The notes under the pieces: model-generated
Told to the model about the DNA's origin: nothing
Database searches by the model: none
What the model saw: only the letters and a program-made list of their open reading frames with translations
Shown: positions 7,284-14,807 of the stretch, piece after piece
Numbering within the stretch: the stretch's first letter is position 1
Layout: the number at the start of each line of letters is the position of its first letter
Source of the DNA: Candidatus Cloacimonadota bacterium
Lineage (GTDB): Bacteria > Cloacimonadota > Cloacimonadia > Cloacimonadales > TCS61
Assembly (NCBI GenBank): GCA_021108055.1
Contig: JAIORR010000082.1
Span: 1 to 26,164, forward strand
DNA: 26,164 nucleotides
Direction of reading: 5' to 3'
Translations under genes and position numbers: made by a program

Positions 7284-9284
7284 CTATATTTTCAATTTAA
7301 AATATGGTTTTTTTATATCATTCAATATTCCAACTATTGGAATAGTCGTGTTATCTTTAAGGAATTCAACCGCATTAGAAAGTTGGGTTCGATTTGAATG
7401 TCGGAATCTAACAACGAACGCCAGCATATCCGAGGATGAAGCTATGGTCGTGAAAAGATGCAGGTTGAAATGAACATCAAAAAGTTCCCAGATAATGATA
7501 TCATAAGATTGAAACTGACTGAAGAATTCATTTAACTGTTTGAAATCCAGAACCCTTTTAAATGTGTTTTCATCGCAGAGGAAATAGGCTTTGTGAAGCT
7601 GATCTGTAATTATATTAATATTCTTTTGTGCTAAAGATTTTGCATTGTACAAAAACCTGTTAATCTCAAATTGAGTAATATCATCACTGGTTTCATCGAT
7701 CGATTCGATCCACAATATCTTTTTATTTTGAGAGATCATCAGTTCGGAGAGTTCCTGTATGATAAAAGTCGAACCTGTTTCCGGAACATCATTACCGATG
7801 GTTATTACCGCTGGTTTTTTATCCGGAAGCAGGGAATTAAGCTGTCCGTACATTATCTGGATCTGAGAATAGAATATTGGAGGCGGCACACTATCCTTAT
7901 TCGGGATTTCACCAAGAAGCTTGATCTTGAGTATTTCCTGAAAATCGAAATCAGACTTGATAGAAAAATCCAGGAACTCTTTTCCTGCAAAAAGAAGGAA
8001 CAATCCGATAAAGGCAAGGAAGCCAAAAACTATTACGATCATTTTTTTACCGGAAGCTTCCGGGTATTTTGGTGCAACCGCTTTTTCCAGAACTTCAAAA
8101 TCACTCAGATTGGAATCCATTGCGATCTTGGTTTCCACCAGTCTGTTCTTTATCTTTTTAAGTTGTTCTCTTATTGTGGCTTCATTATTTTTAATGTCAT
8201 AATATTCTCTTTCCAGCGGGGAAAGGGATTTTAACTGTTCTTTAATACTTGCGATCTTTTTCCTGTATTCTCCGATCTTCTTTTCAGATGCGATCACTTC
8301 ATTTTCATATTGAGTTTTTTCCAGGAGCAGACTTTGCCTGAATTCGTTCTTGCCATAAGTTGTCTGATCCGGAATAATTTCTTCGTCACTTTTTGTTTCG
8401 ATGTCTTTTTCAAGTGCTTTGATCTCGCTTTTGAGTTTTACTATTTTCGGATTTTTCTCTGTATATTTCTTTTTTAAAAGAGTCAGCTCATTCTTCTTTG
8501 CTGCCAGATCTTTTTTCTGAGTGGCAGATACGATCGAAGTTAATTCCACTTTTTCCGGCAGGTCTTTTATCCGTTCTGCAATATCTGTTATCTTCGTCTT
8601 CAGGGAAGTTACATTCATATCCGTATTCATTAATTCAAGTTCGAGAACTTTCAGGTTATCATATTGATTTTGTGTTTCTTTTTCCAGAGAAAGTATCTTG
8701 TTCGTATCCCGAAAATTCTGTAATGAATCTTGAATTGTTATCAATCTGTCTTCATAAACATTTCGCTGAGCTTTATAGTAATCATATATCTTTATTGTAG
8801 AGGAATTAAGTATCTTAATATAATTATAGATGAAGATTTCACCGAGCATGTTAGCCATATTTACGGCGGTATTTCTGTCTTTACTGGTTGCTTTGATACT
8901 TATCAGGTTAGAACGGCTTCCCCTGCTCACCTTAAAGGCTCCATAGATATTTTCGGGAGCAGTATCCAGTTTTAAACTATCGATAACAGCACGAAGATTT
9001 TTACGCATTTTGATGGATTGAAGGATCGTGTTGTAATCCATTTCCTGATAGAGATATGGAACATCTGTTTTGGCTGCCAGGTTTTTCTTGTGCCGGATTA
9101 AAATACATTCGGCTTTCCAACTGTTTTCAACTGTAAATTTTGCAAAAATGCCGCCAATGATCATGGCAATGAAGGCAACGATGCAGATAAAAAGAATCTT
9201 TCTTTTTATAGTCAGGAACAATATCCGTTTATCAAATTTTAACAGATCACTTCCGCTTTCTTCGGGAACCTGTGGATTTTCCAT
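7284..9284 (-). CDS. Wzz/Wzc-like polysaccharide co-polymerase with degenerate BY-kinase domain
   Basis: This protein of about 666 residues has an N-terminal Wzz helix (about 29-49), a long periplasmic coiled-coil part (about 165-400), a second membrane helix (about 414-433, after APKYPEASGKK) and a cytoplasmic ATPase-like domain. It should set chain length and link polymerase to exporter. The cytoplasmic domain keeps the BY-kinase fold outline but not its motifs. The P-loop position reads GNDVPETGSTF (about 497-507) without the GK[ST] lysine. The Walker A' position reads ILWIESID, and Walker B reads YDIIIWELF without the catalytic Asp. The C-terminus has no tyrosine cluster. It is probably a pseudokinase. 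The frame includes a TTG at 9287 just before the ATG at 9284. AGGAG fits the TTG better by spacing (nine bases) than the ATG (twelve), so the exact start is uncertain by one codon. Confidence 0.9.
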   Translation of the reverse strand: MENPQVPEESGSDLLKFDKRILFLTIKRKILFICIVAFIAMIIGGIFAKFTVENSWKAECILIRHKKNLAAKTDVPYLYQEMDYNTILQSIKMRKNLRAVIDSLKLDTAPENIYGAFKVSRGSRSNLISIKATSKDRNTAVNMANMLGEIFIYNYIKILNSSTIKIYDYYKAQRNVYEDRLITIQDSLQNFRDTNKILSLEKETQNQYDNLKVLELELMNTDMNVTSLKTKITDIAERIKDLPEKVELTSIVSATQKKDLAAKKNELTLLKKKYTEKNPKIVKLKSEIKALEKDIETKSDEEIIPDQTTYGKNEFRQSLLLEKTQYENEVIASEKKIGEYRKKIASIKEQLKSLSPLEREYYDIKNNEATIREQLKKIKNRLVETKIAMDSNLSDFEVLEKAVAPKYPEASGKKMIVIVFGFLAFIGLFLLFAGKEFLDFSIKSDFDFQEILKIKLLGEIPNKDSVPPPIFYSQIQIMYGQLNSLLPDKKPAVITIGNDVPETGSTFIIQELSELMISQNKKILWIESIDETSDDITQFEINRFLYNAKSLAQKNINIITDQLHKAYFLCDENTFKRVLDFKQLNEFFSQFQSYDIIIWELFDVHFNLHLFTTIASSSDMLAFVVRFRHSNRTQLSNAVEFLKDNTTIPIVGILNDIKKPYFKLKI

Positions 9285-9302
9285 CAATCCTGTTTTCTCC
9301 TG

Positions 9303-10436
9303 TTAATTAAAACGATTCCATAATTTAACATAATTTTCATAAATTTTTTCATCTGTATCTGCAGAAAGCATTTTTCTCAATTCGTTATCGAATGGTCTGG
9401 AAAAAAGTAGGTATGGAATGGAAAAGAATAATCGAAATCGAGGATACCTGAAATAAACATCCGGTATTGGATGTTTGAATCTGTCGAACATGAAATTCAG
9501 GATGAAGTTCTTTGCCAATTGTTTGAGAGAGCGTGTTTTTTTTTCTTTTTTCAGAGCAGAGAGATATTCATCGAAATTGTTTAACGACTTATTGAAATAT
9601 TTTGAAAATGTATAAAGATATATTTCTCGATAGATATTTTTTGTTTCTGTAAAGACCTTTTCCAACCCGGCATCTACAAACTTTTTATGTTCCGGTTTCA
9701 GTTTATATTCCATTGCTTCAGAGTATATTCCAAAAAAGTTATTTTCCCGTATTATCGGTTTATCTTTTATTTTTTTCAGAAGTTCCACTCTGCGAACATA
9801 AGAATGATCATAGGTTCGGTTTGTCATCAATAATGCATCTCCGGCAGCGATTCGTGCTTTCATTATGTTTCTAATAATAAATTCGATATCTTCTTGTGAA
9901 TTAGTTTTGTCAGACAGAATTTTCTTTTCTGCGAAAACCAGACCGGACGCTCTGTTCAGGAGAAGATTCAAGGCTTCTGCAAGCGGGATATTATTCCCCT
10001 TGTATTCCGGCAGAGGCTGCAGAATATTTTTATTGCCGTAGATGACGATATGACCGTATTTCAGTTCGAACCACATGAGGCTGAAAGGAATATTGGGGAT
10101 CGTATTTTCAAAAACTATCGGACCAAAATCTACATCGATACCTATCTTGGGAGTAAGTTCTTTGTGAAGCTTATAGAATATCGAACTGTAATGTTTCTTC
10201 ATGGCAGATGAAAGTTTGGGTGTGATAACAAAAAAATCATAATCGTTAAAGGTAAGTTCGTTATCGCCATCGAATAGGACGCCGCCTTCACCGCGACCGT
10301 ATCCTCCACCTAATATTACTGCCGAAAGGTCTTTTTCCGGTATTTCTTTTAGAACGGTTTTTCTGATAAGTTCGAGGTCTTTATCGATTTTATTCTCGAT
10401 TACGATCGATCCGTAAACTGTGTATTTAGAGCTCAT
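9303..10436 (-). CDS. Pol-beta-superfamily nucleotidyltransferase, substrate unknown
   Basis: I recognise the fold signature but not the family. Residues 43-52 read GGGYGRGEGG, followed by NDYDFFV (Asp65 and Asp67), and a third acidic site lies in GIDVDFGP (Asp101/Asp103). This is the G-S/G-x-R...DxD...D pattern of Pol-beta-type nucleotidyltransferases (MNT/KNT-like), and the full metal triad appears intact. The rest, to residue 377, is helical and basic, with hydrophobic aromatic patches near the C-terminus but no clear membrane helix. Such enzymes move a nucleotidyl group to a sugar, antibiotic, protein or RNA. In a polysaccharide locus the target could be a sugar, a lipid-linked intermediate or a protein partner. 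A strong AAGGAGG site ten bases before the ATG lies inside the upstream gene, which overlaps by 11 bases. Confidence 0.8.
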   Translation of the reverse strand: MSSKYTVYGSIVIENKIDKDLELIRKTVLKEIPEKDLSAVILGGGYGRGEGGVLFDGDNELTFNDYDFFVITPKLSSAMKKHYSSIFYKLHKELTPKIGIDVDFGPIVFENTIPNIPFSLMWFELKYGHIVIYGNKNILQPLPEYKGNNIPLAEALNLLLNRASGLVFAEKKILSDKTNSQEDIEFIIRNIMKARIAAGDALLMTNRTYDHSYVRRVELLKKIKDKPIIRENNFFGIYSEAMEYKLKPEHKKFVDAGLEKVFTETKNIYREIYLYTFSKYFNKSLNNFDEYLSALKKEKKTRSLKQLAKNFILNFMFDRFKHPIPDVYFRYPRFRLFFSIPYLLFSRPFDNELRKMLSADTDEKIYENYVKLWNRFN

Positions 10437-11850
10437 TTTTTATCCACCTCCTTGCCGAGAATAATCTGCCGAGAAGTGTTCGTTTAATTATTCTCAGGTT
10501 CATCTTAAAATTTGTATTATGAATGTAATAAATTTCATGTATTTCAAATTCATCATCATCAGGGCAGGACAGCAGCATTCCGGGGAAATCAAAAACACCC
10601 GGGAAATATACCGGCATTTTTGAAATAAGTTTTGACGAACTTGGATTCTTTGGAAGAATACAATTTCCTGCCAGTAAGAGATTTCCTGTTAGAACTTCAA
10701 AGTAAAGAGGATACTTATCCATAGAGAACCGGATGAACATTCTGCTTTTAAAAGTTGATCTTAGAATTTTCCAATGCAAAAGTTTTTTCAGTTTTTTATC
10801 CTTGGAAATGTAGCATTCTTTCCTTTCCGGTTTGATATATTTTGATCTTCCAAAGATTAGAAAAAACAAATACGGCAGAAAATAAAGAATAATGAGAATA
10901 AGTGCAAAAAAACCGTGAGCCATTTTTCTTACAGACCTGCTGATAATGTTTTTCTCTATAGAGGAAACAAAGAATTTATCTACAATTTCAATAGAATCAC
11001 CTGTAAAAGGATTTATTAAATGATTTTTAAAAACGATCTTTTCATTAACTTCCAGGTCGCTTCCAATATAAGATTGTTCGTAGATGATACTTTTGATAAT
11101 TGTAGAAGAAGAATCTATGATGATATTATTTCCCAGAACACTGTTTGGTCCGATAAGTGTATTATCTCTTATCTGCACATTATCACCGATCATGATTGGT
11201 TTTTTTAAAGTGACCGAATTAGGATTGTAAATAACATTTCTGCCGATATAAACTCCGGGTTCGTTATTATAGCCCGGAAGAAAGTAATCGTCCGGTCTGT
11301 TCATAAAGATGTCCGTCGAGAGATCATAATATGATTTTATTCCGTTCAAGAGTGTGATCGAGAATTCGGCATTCGCATCTTCTATAATTTTAATTAGATC
11401 GATGTCAGCAGGATTTTTTGTTTTCTTAAAAAAATATACGGCAGAATTAGCGGAATGCACTTTCCTATTTTCATCCTGTTTTGCAAAAAAGTTAATATTA
11501 TTATCTTTTTTAAAATTCAGGAAACATAAGCCATGAATAATCAGCAGGTCGGAATCTTTGCAAAAGCTGGAATTTTTCAGGATGATCTTGCTCAGGCTGT
11601 CTCCCGGTCTGGCGAGATTATAGGAAATATCCAATCCCCACTGCATGCCGTCCCGAAAATAATTTTCCATTTCCTTGGATGTAGAACTCTTTACTACACG
11701 GATCTCAGATATTTTATTCAAAACACAGAAATCTATGTAATATTCCAGTAATGGTTTATTAAGTATTTTCAGGAAATAAGGATGGATATTCGGGAAAAAA
11801 TCCTTCATCCATTCACTATGTTCAACCGGGCAGTAAACCAGGCATTTCAT
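10426..11850 (-). CDS. Degenerate nucleotidyltransferase - beta-helix - degenerate sugar transferase fusion
   Basis: This 474-residue protein has three visible parts. Residues 1-180 look like a sugar-nucleotidyltransferase fold (FLKILNKPLLEYYIDF; DLLIIHG), but the GGxGTRL signature is missing at the N-terminus. Residues about 198-275 are hexapeptide-like repeats of a left-handed beta-helix (VYIGRNVIY, IMIGDNVQIRDNTLIGPNSVLG). Residues about 305-474 start with a proline-broken hydrophobic helix (308-333) and then follow the outline of a bacterial sugar transferase: EVLTGNLLLAGN in place of NVLKGDMSLVGPRP, FPGVFDFPG in place of PGITGLWQVSGR, and YYIHNTNFKMNLRIIKRT at the end. The catalytic Asp-Glu pair is not where it should be. 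All three parts look altered, so a structural or regulatory role at the membrane is plausible. The ATG at 11850 has GGAGG upstream. Confidence 0.75.
   Translation of the reverse strand: MKCLVYCPVEHSEWMKDFFPNIHPYFLKILNKPLLEYYIDFCVLNKISEIRVVKSSTSKEMENYFRDGMQWGLDISYNLARPGDSLSKIILKNSSFCKDSDLLIIHGLCFLNFKKDNNINFFAKQDENRKVHSANSAVYFFKKTKNPADIDLIKIIEDANAEFSITLLNGIKSYYDLSTDIFMNRPDDYFLPGYNNEPGVYIGRNVIYNPNSVTLKKPIMIGDNVQIRDNTLIGPNSVLGNNIIIDSSSTIIKSIIYEQSYIGSDLEVNEKIVFKNHLINPFTGDSIEIVDKFFVSSIEKNIISRSVRKMAHGFFALILIILYFLPYLFFLIFGRSKYIKPERKECYISKDKKLKKLLHWKILRSTFKSRMFIRFSMDKYPLYFEVLTGNLLLAGNCILPKNPSSSKLISKMPVYFPGVFDFPGMLLSCPDDDEFEIHEIYYIHNTNFKMNLRIIKRTLLGRLFSARRWIKNEL
10447..10453 (-). promoter_or_regulatory. 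Strong ribosome binding site inside the preceding gene
   Basis: AAGGAGG, the best Shine-Dalgarno match seen in the window, lies in the last codons of the upstream gene, ten bases before the ATG at 10436. It supports that start and suggests the nucleotidyltransferase is translated on its own account despite the overlap. Confidence 0.6.
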
Positions 11851-11863
11851 AATATCCTCCGGG

Positions 11864-12205
11864 TTATATTTCTTTTTTCAGAGCCAGGATCGCCGTTTCT
11901 ACATCGTCGAACACTTCAAATATTTTATAAGCTCGGGTGATCTCAAAGAGCATTCTCGGCTTATCCTGAAGGTTTGCTATATAGATGTCTCCATCCATCT
12001 CCGTAGCTTTTTTCAGGGAAGATATTACTGCTCCCAGTCCTGTACTGTCGATAAAATCCAATTCCGAAAAATCCATAATAAAATAGACGGTTTCTGCAAG
12101 ATAAGACTGGAATTTTTCTTTAAATTCTTTTTCGTTTGATGCATCTAATCTCCCGATCGTTTTCAGGATACCAATTTCTCCCTGTTTAGTTAGTTCTACT
12201 TTCAT
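11864..12205 (-). CDS. STAS-domain anti-sigma-factor-antagonist-like protein
   Basis: This 113-residue protein is a single STAS domain, the length of SpoIIAA/RsbV. The phosphorylation loop reads FIDSTGLGAV with Ser54 at the expected site. The N-terminus has IGILKTIGRLDASNEKEF, the usual strand, turn and helix. In known systems such a protein is phosphorylated by an RsbW-like HATPase kinase, dephosphorylated by a PP2C phosphatase, and binds a partner only when unphosphorylated. Both enzyme activities are predicted in the 779-residue fusion encoded at 19233-21572. No sigma factor is visible, so the target may lie in the polysaccharide machinery, as for SypA. It sits between the initiating sugar transferase and the three-part fusion gene. 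AAGGAG precedes the ATG by six bases. Confidence 0.92.
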   Translation of the reverse strand: MKVELTKQGEIGILKTIGRLDASNEKEFKEKFQSYLAETVYFIMDFSELDFIDSTGLGAVISSLKKATEMDGDIYIANLQDKPRMLFEITRAYKIFEVFDDVETAILALKKEI

Positions 12206-12222
12206 TTTTTTCTCCTTTTATT

Positions 12223-12945
12223 TTAATATGCACCTTTTCCACCAAAAACCGCACCGGCAGTTCGGAATAAAAGTGCAATATCTTTAAAAATACTTTTACT
12301 CTCAAGGATATATTTTTTATCCATTAAAACCTGTTCATCAAAGGGAATTTCACTTCTTCCGCTAACCTGCCAGATGCACGTTATTCCCGGAATGACATGA
12401 AGTCTCTTGCGGTCTTCCAGTGTATATTCCGCCACTTCTCTCGGCAGAGGCGGACGTGGTCCCACCAGGCTCATATCACTTTTTAACACATTAATCAGTT
12501 GGGGCAGTTCATCTATACTGAACCTGCGAATTATCCTTCCCGTTTTTGTGATGCGTGGATCTTTTTTCATTTTAAAGATAACACCATCGCCGGATTCATT
12601 CTGCTGGATCAGATCATCTTTCATCCTATCTGCTCCCACAACCATCGAGCGGAATTTATAGAAATCAAAGTGCCTGCCGTCTTTTCCAACCCGTATCTGT
12701 CCGTAAAAAATCGGTCCCGGATTTTCGATGATAATGCAGAGTGCAGTGAATACAAATATGGGTGAGAAAAGGATCAGGAAAATTCCGCAGAAAACAATAT
12801 CAAGAAACCTTTTTAGCGTAAAAGATATTTTGATGGTTATTTCCCACAAGATAAGTCTTCTATTGTAGCGAGATTTTTTTTTCTTAAGGGTTTTATCGGT
12901 TAGTTTATCGATTATTTCCTGTTTTTCTTTTTTTATTTCTTTCAT
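12223..12945 (-). CDS. Undecaprenyl-phosphate sugar-1-phosphate transferase (initiating, monotopic PGT)
   Basis: This enzyme is expected to start each repeat unit by moving a sugar-1-phosphate from a nucleotide sugar onto undecaprenyl phosphate. The 240-residue protein is the catalytic core only, without the four-helix N-terminal part of WbaP/WcaJ. A basic N-terminus is followed by KRFLDIVFCGIFLILFSP (the re-entrant helix with Pro62), then FYKFRSM at 95-101, RFSIDELPQL with the catalytic Asp145-Glu146, SDMSLVGPRP at 156-165, PGITCIWQVSGRS at 186-198 and the family-typical GKGAY end. The frame opens at a TTG (12951), but I choose the ATG at 12945, which has TGAGG eight bases upstream. Sugar specificity (glucose, galactose or other) cannot be read. 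Confidence 0.92.
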   Translation of the reverse strand: MKEIKKEKQEIIDKLTDKTLKKKKSRYNRRLILWEITIKISFTLKRFLDIVFCGIFLILFSPIFVFTALCIIIENPGPIFYGQIRVGKDGRHFDFYKFRSMVVGADRMKDDLIQQNESGDGVIFKMKKDPRITKTGRIIRRFSIDELPQLINVLKSDMSLVGPRPPLPREVAEYTLEDRKRLHVIPGITCIWQVSGRSEIPFDEQVLMDKKYILESKSIFKDIALLFRTAGAVFGGKGAY

Positions 12946-12953
12946 GATCAAAA

Positions 12954-12958
12954 CCTCA
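12954..12958 (-). promoter_or_regulatory. Ribosome binding site overlapping the upstream stop codon
   Basis: TGAGG on the minus strand contains the TGA stop of the WecG/TagA gene and ends eight bases before the ATG at 12945. From the alternative TTG at 12951 it would be only two bases away, so the ATG is favoured. The arrangement implies coupled translation of the two genes. Confidence 0.55.
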
Positions 12959-13693
12959 TTTCTTAGAATTCCATTTGATAATTCTGTAAATGAATAAAGG
13001 ATTTCCCAGGATATATCGTTTCCACATTCTTCCGGGTTCCTGCATCAGCCGATACACCCATTCGATACCGAGTGCTCTCATCCATTTTGGTGCACGTGGC
13101 ATATTACCGGAAAAAAAATCGAAGAGACCACCAACGCCAATGAGAACGCTGCAATTTAATCTGGAAGCATAATTATGGATCCATGTTTCCTGAAATGGTG
13201 CTCCAAAGGCAACTAATAGAATATCGGTTTTTGATTTATTAATTAGATCCACGATGTTATTGCTTTCATTTTCTTTATCAAAGAAACCATGATGAAAACC
13301 TGCGATCTTCAGATTTTTGTATTGATCTTCGAGATTTTTTTTCATATCTTCCGGTACGCCTGGTTTTGCTCCCAGCAGGAAGATAGAACTATTATATTTT
13401 TCACATTGTTCACAGAGCAGTGGCAGCATATCTGTTCCGTTCACATTATCTATGATCGGATTTTTTGTGATCTTGCTTCCAATTTTAACTCCAATGCCAT
13501 CACCAAAGATGTAGTCTGCAGCATTTAATACTTTCTTGTAATCCGGGTCTTTATAAACTTTATTCAGGCAATCTGCATTCACAAAATACAACTTTCGCTG
13601 CTCATTTTTTGTAATGGCTTCTTCTATCAATTCCAACGACTTTTTTATAGTTATGTTCGCAATCCGGACATCGAAGATATTAATGCTTTTCAT
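12956..13693 (-). CDS. WecG/TagA/CpsF-family glycosyltransferase (GT26)
   Basis: This 245-residue protein shows the full GT26 pattern: FVNADCLN (37-44), GDGIGVKIG with the likely catalytic Asp65, NGTDMLP, IFLLGAKPGV, DILLVAFGAPFQETWI and GVGGLFDFFSGNMPRAPKWM, with a basic C-terminal tail (RMWKRYILGNP) that in TagA closes the active site at the membrane. Family members add the second sugar to the lipid-diphospho-sugar, for example ManNAc in wall teichoic acid or ManNAcA in enterobacterial common antigen. The gene lies directly before the initiating sugar transferase, so it probably acts second in repeat-unit synthesis. It overlaps the preceding GT4 by 14 bases and has GAGGA before its ATG. Confidence 0.93.
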   Translation of the reverse strand: MKSINIFDVRIANITIKKSLELIEEAITKNEQRKLYFVNADCLNKVYKDPDYKKVLNAADYIFGDGIGVKIGSKITKNPIIDNVNGTDMLPLLCEQCEKYNSSIFLLGAKPGVPEDMKKNLEDQYKNLKIAGFHHGFFDKENESNNIVDLINKSKTDILLVAFGAPFQETWIHNYASRLNCSVLIGVGGLFDFFSGNMPRAPKWMRALGIEWVYRLMQEPGRMWKRYILGNPLFIYRIIKWNSKK

Positions 13694-14807
13694 GATATTC
13701 CTCGAAAATATTTATTATTTTGTCAGCATGTTTTTTCCAATTGAATTTCTTAACCTGCTCTAATCCTTTCCGTGTAAGTTCTTCCTTTAGTTTTTCATTT
13801 GTAATAATAAGAACGATTTTATCCTTGATATCTTCGGGTTTATCCGGGTTAAAGAAAAGAACAGCATCTTCTCCCACTTCCGGAAGAGGACCACGATCGG
13901 AAGAAATTACAGGGATATTGCAAGCCATTGCTTCCACAAGAGGAATGCCGAAACCTTCATACAGGGAAGGCATGGCAAATAAGGAAGCTTTTTTGTATAG
14001 ATCGCTCATATCTTCATCAGGTATGAAGCCCGGGAATATCAGCCTGGAATGGTCTTTTGAATTTCTGGCATAAATAAGTACTTCTTCACTTCTTTCTTTG
14101 AAACCACCTGCACAGACAAGGTTATATTCTTCTTTGTTTTCTTCGGGAAGCATTTCGTAGGCTTTTATCAGGTTCATATGATTCTTTCCCGGATGTTCGA
14201 TCCTGGCTACATAAAGTATATATTTCTTGTCGAATCCCAGAATCTCCCGAGTTGTCTTTGTCGCAGGTTTTGTGTTAAATCTTTCCTTGTCGTAACCATT
14301 GTATGCAACCTTGATCTTCTTCTCATCCATTTTGTAGAATTTGATCATATCGTCTTTTGTGGCTTTGCTCACAGCAACAGCGATATGAACTTTTTTCAGG
14401 AAAAACGGGATCAGTCGCTGAATATAGAACATTCTGAAGCGATCATATTTCTGCTCGATATGAAACTGAGAAAGATCGTGGAAGGTGGTGATGGTGAATA
14501 TGGGATAATGACACAGAAGCCGCCTGTTCCCTGCAGGCAGGAAAATGAGATCGTAAACTTTTTTTATCTTGAATGGAAGGATGAACAGGTGCCACAGCAT
14601 ACTGAAAAGAGGACGTGCAAGTTTATCGGAAACTTCGATGAAATTAAGGTTTTTATTCTTAACAGGAAAAATACTAACATCTTTTTTCAGTATTATTACA
14701 TCCAATAGATGATATTTCGAGAGTTCTTCTATTGTATGGTTAATATAATCCGATATACCGCTTTGACCATTATCATAGGACAAACAGCTAACAAGTATCT
14801 TATACAT
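13680..14807 (-). CDS. GT4-family glycosyltransferase (mannosyltransferase-like)
   Basis: This 375-residue GT-B enzyme has a donor domain beginning near YILYVARIEHPGKNH (196-210). The nucleotide-sugar site is EGFGIPLVE, with Glu284 and Glu292 of the EX7E motif, followed by CNIPVISSDRGPLPEVGEDA, wording often seen in mannosyltransferases of O-antigen loci. Residues 141-152 (HIAVAVSKATKD) are the conserved linker-side segment. It probably adds one sugar of the repeat unit in the cytoplasm. Its ATG shares one base with the upstream stop (TGATG) and has GGAG eight bases upstream. ManA downstream fits a mannose donor, but the substrate is not proven. Confidence 0.9.
   Translation of the reverse strand: MYKILVSCLSYDNGQSGISDYINHTIEELSKYHLLDVIILKKDVSIFPVKNKNLNFIEVSDKLARPLFSMLWHLFILPFKIKKVYDLIFLPAGNRRLLCHYPIFTITTFHDLSQFHIEQKYDRFRMFYIQRLIPFFLKKVHIAVAVSKATKDDMIKFYKMDEKKIKVAYNGYDKERFNTKPATKTTREILGFDKKYILYVARIEHPGKNHMNLIKAYEMLPEENKEEYNLVCAGGFKERSEEVLIYARNSKDHSRLIFPGFIPDEDMSDLYKKASLFAMPSLYEGFGIPLVEAMACNIPVISSDRGPLPEVGEDAVLFFNPDKPEDIKDKIVLIITNEKLKEELTRKGLEQVKKFNWKKHADKIINIFEEYHEKH

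Noticed and set aside
7284..9284. Active BY-type tyrosine autokinase
   Set aside because: The P-loop lysine, both Walker aspartates and the C-terminal tyrosine cluster are missing.
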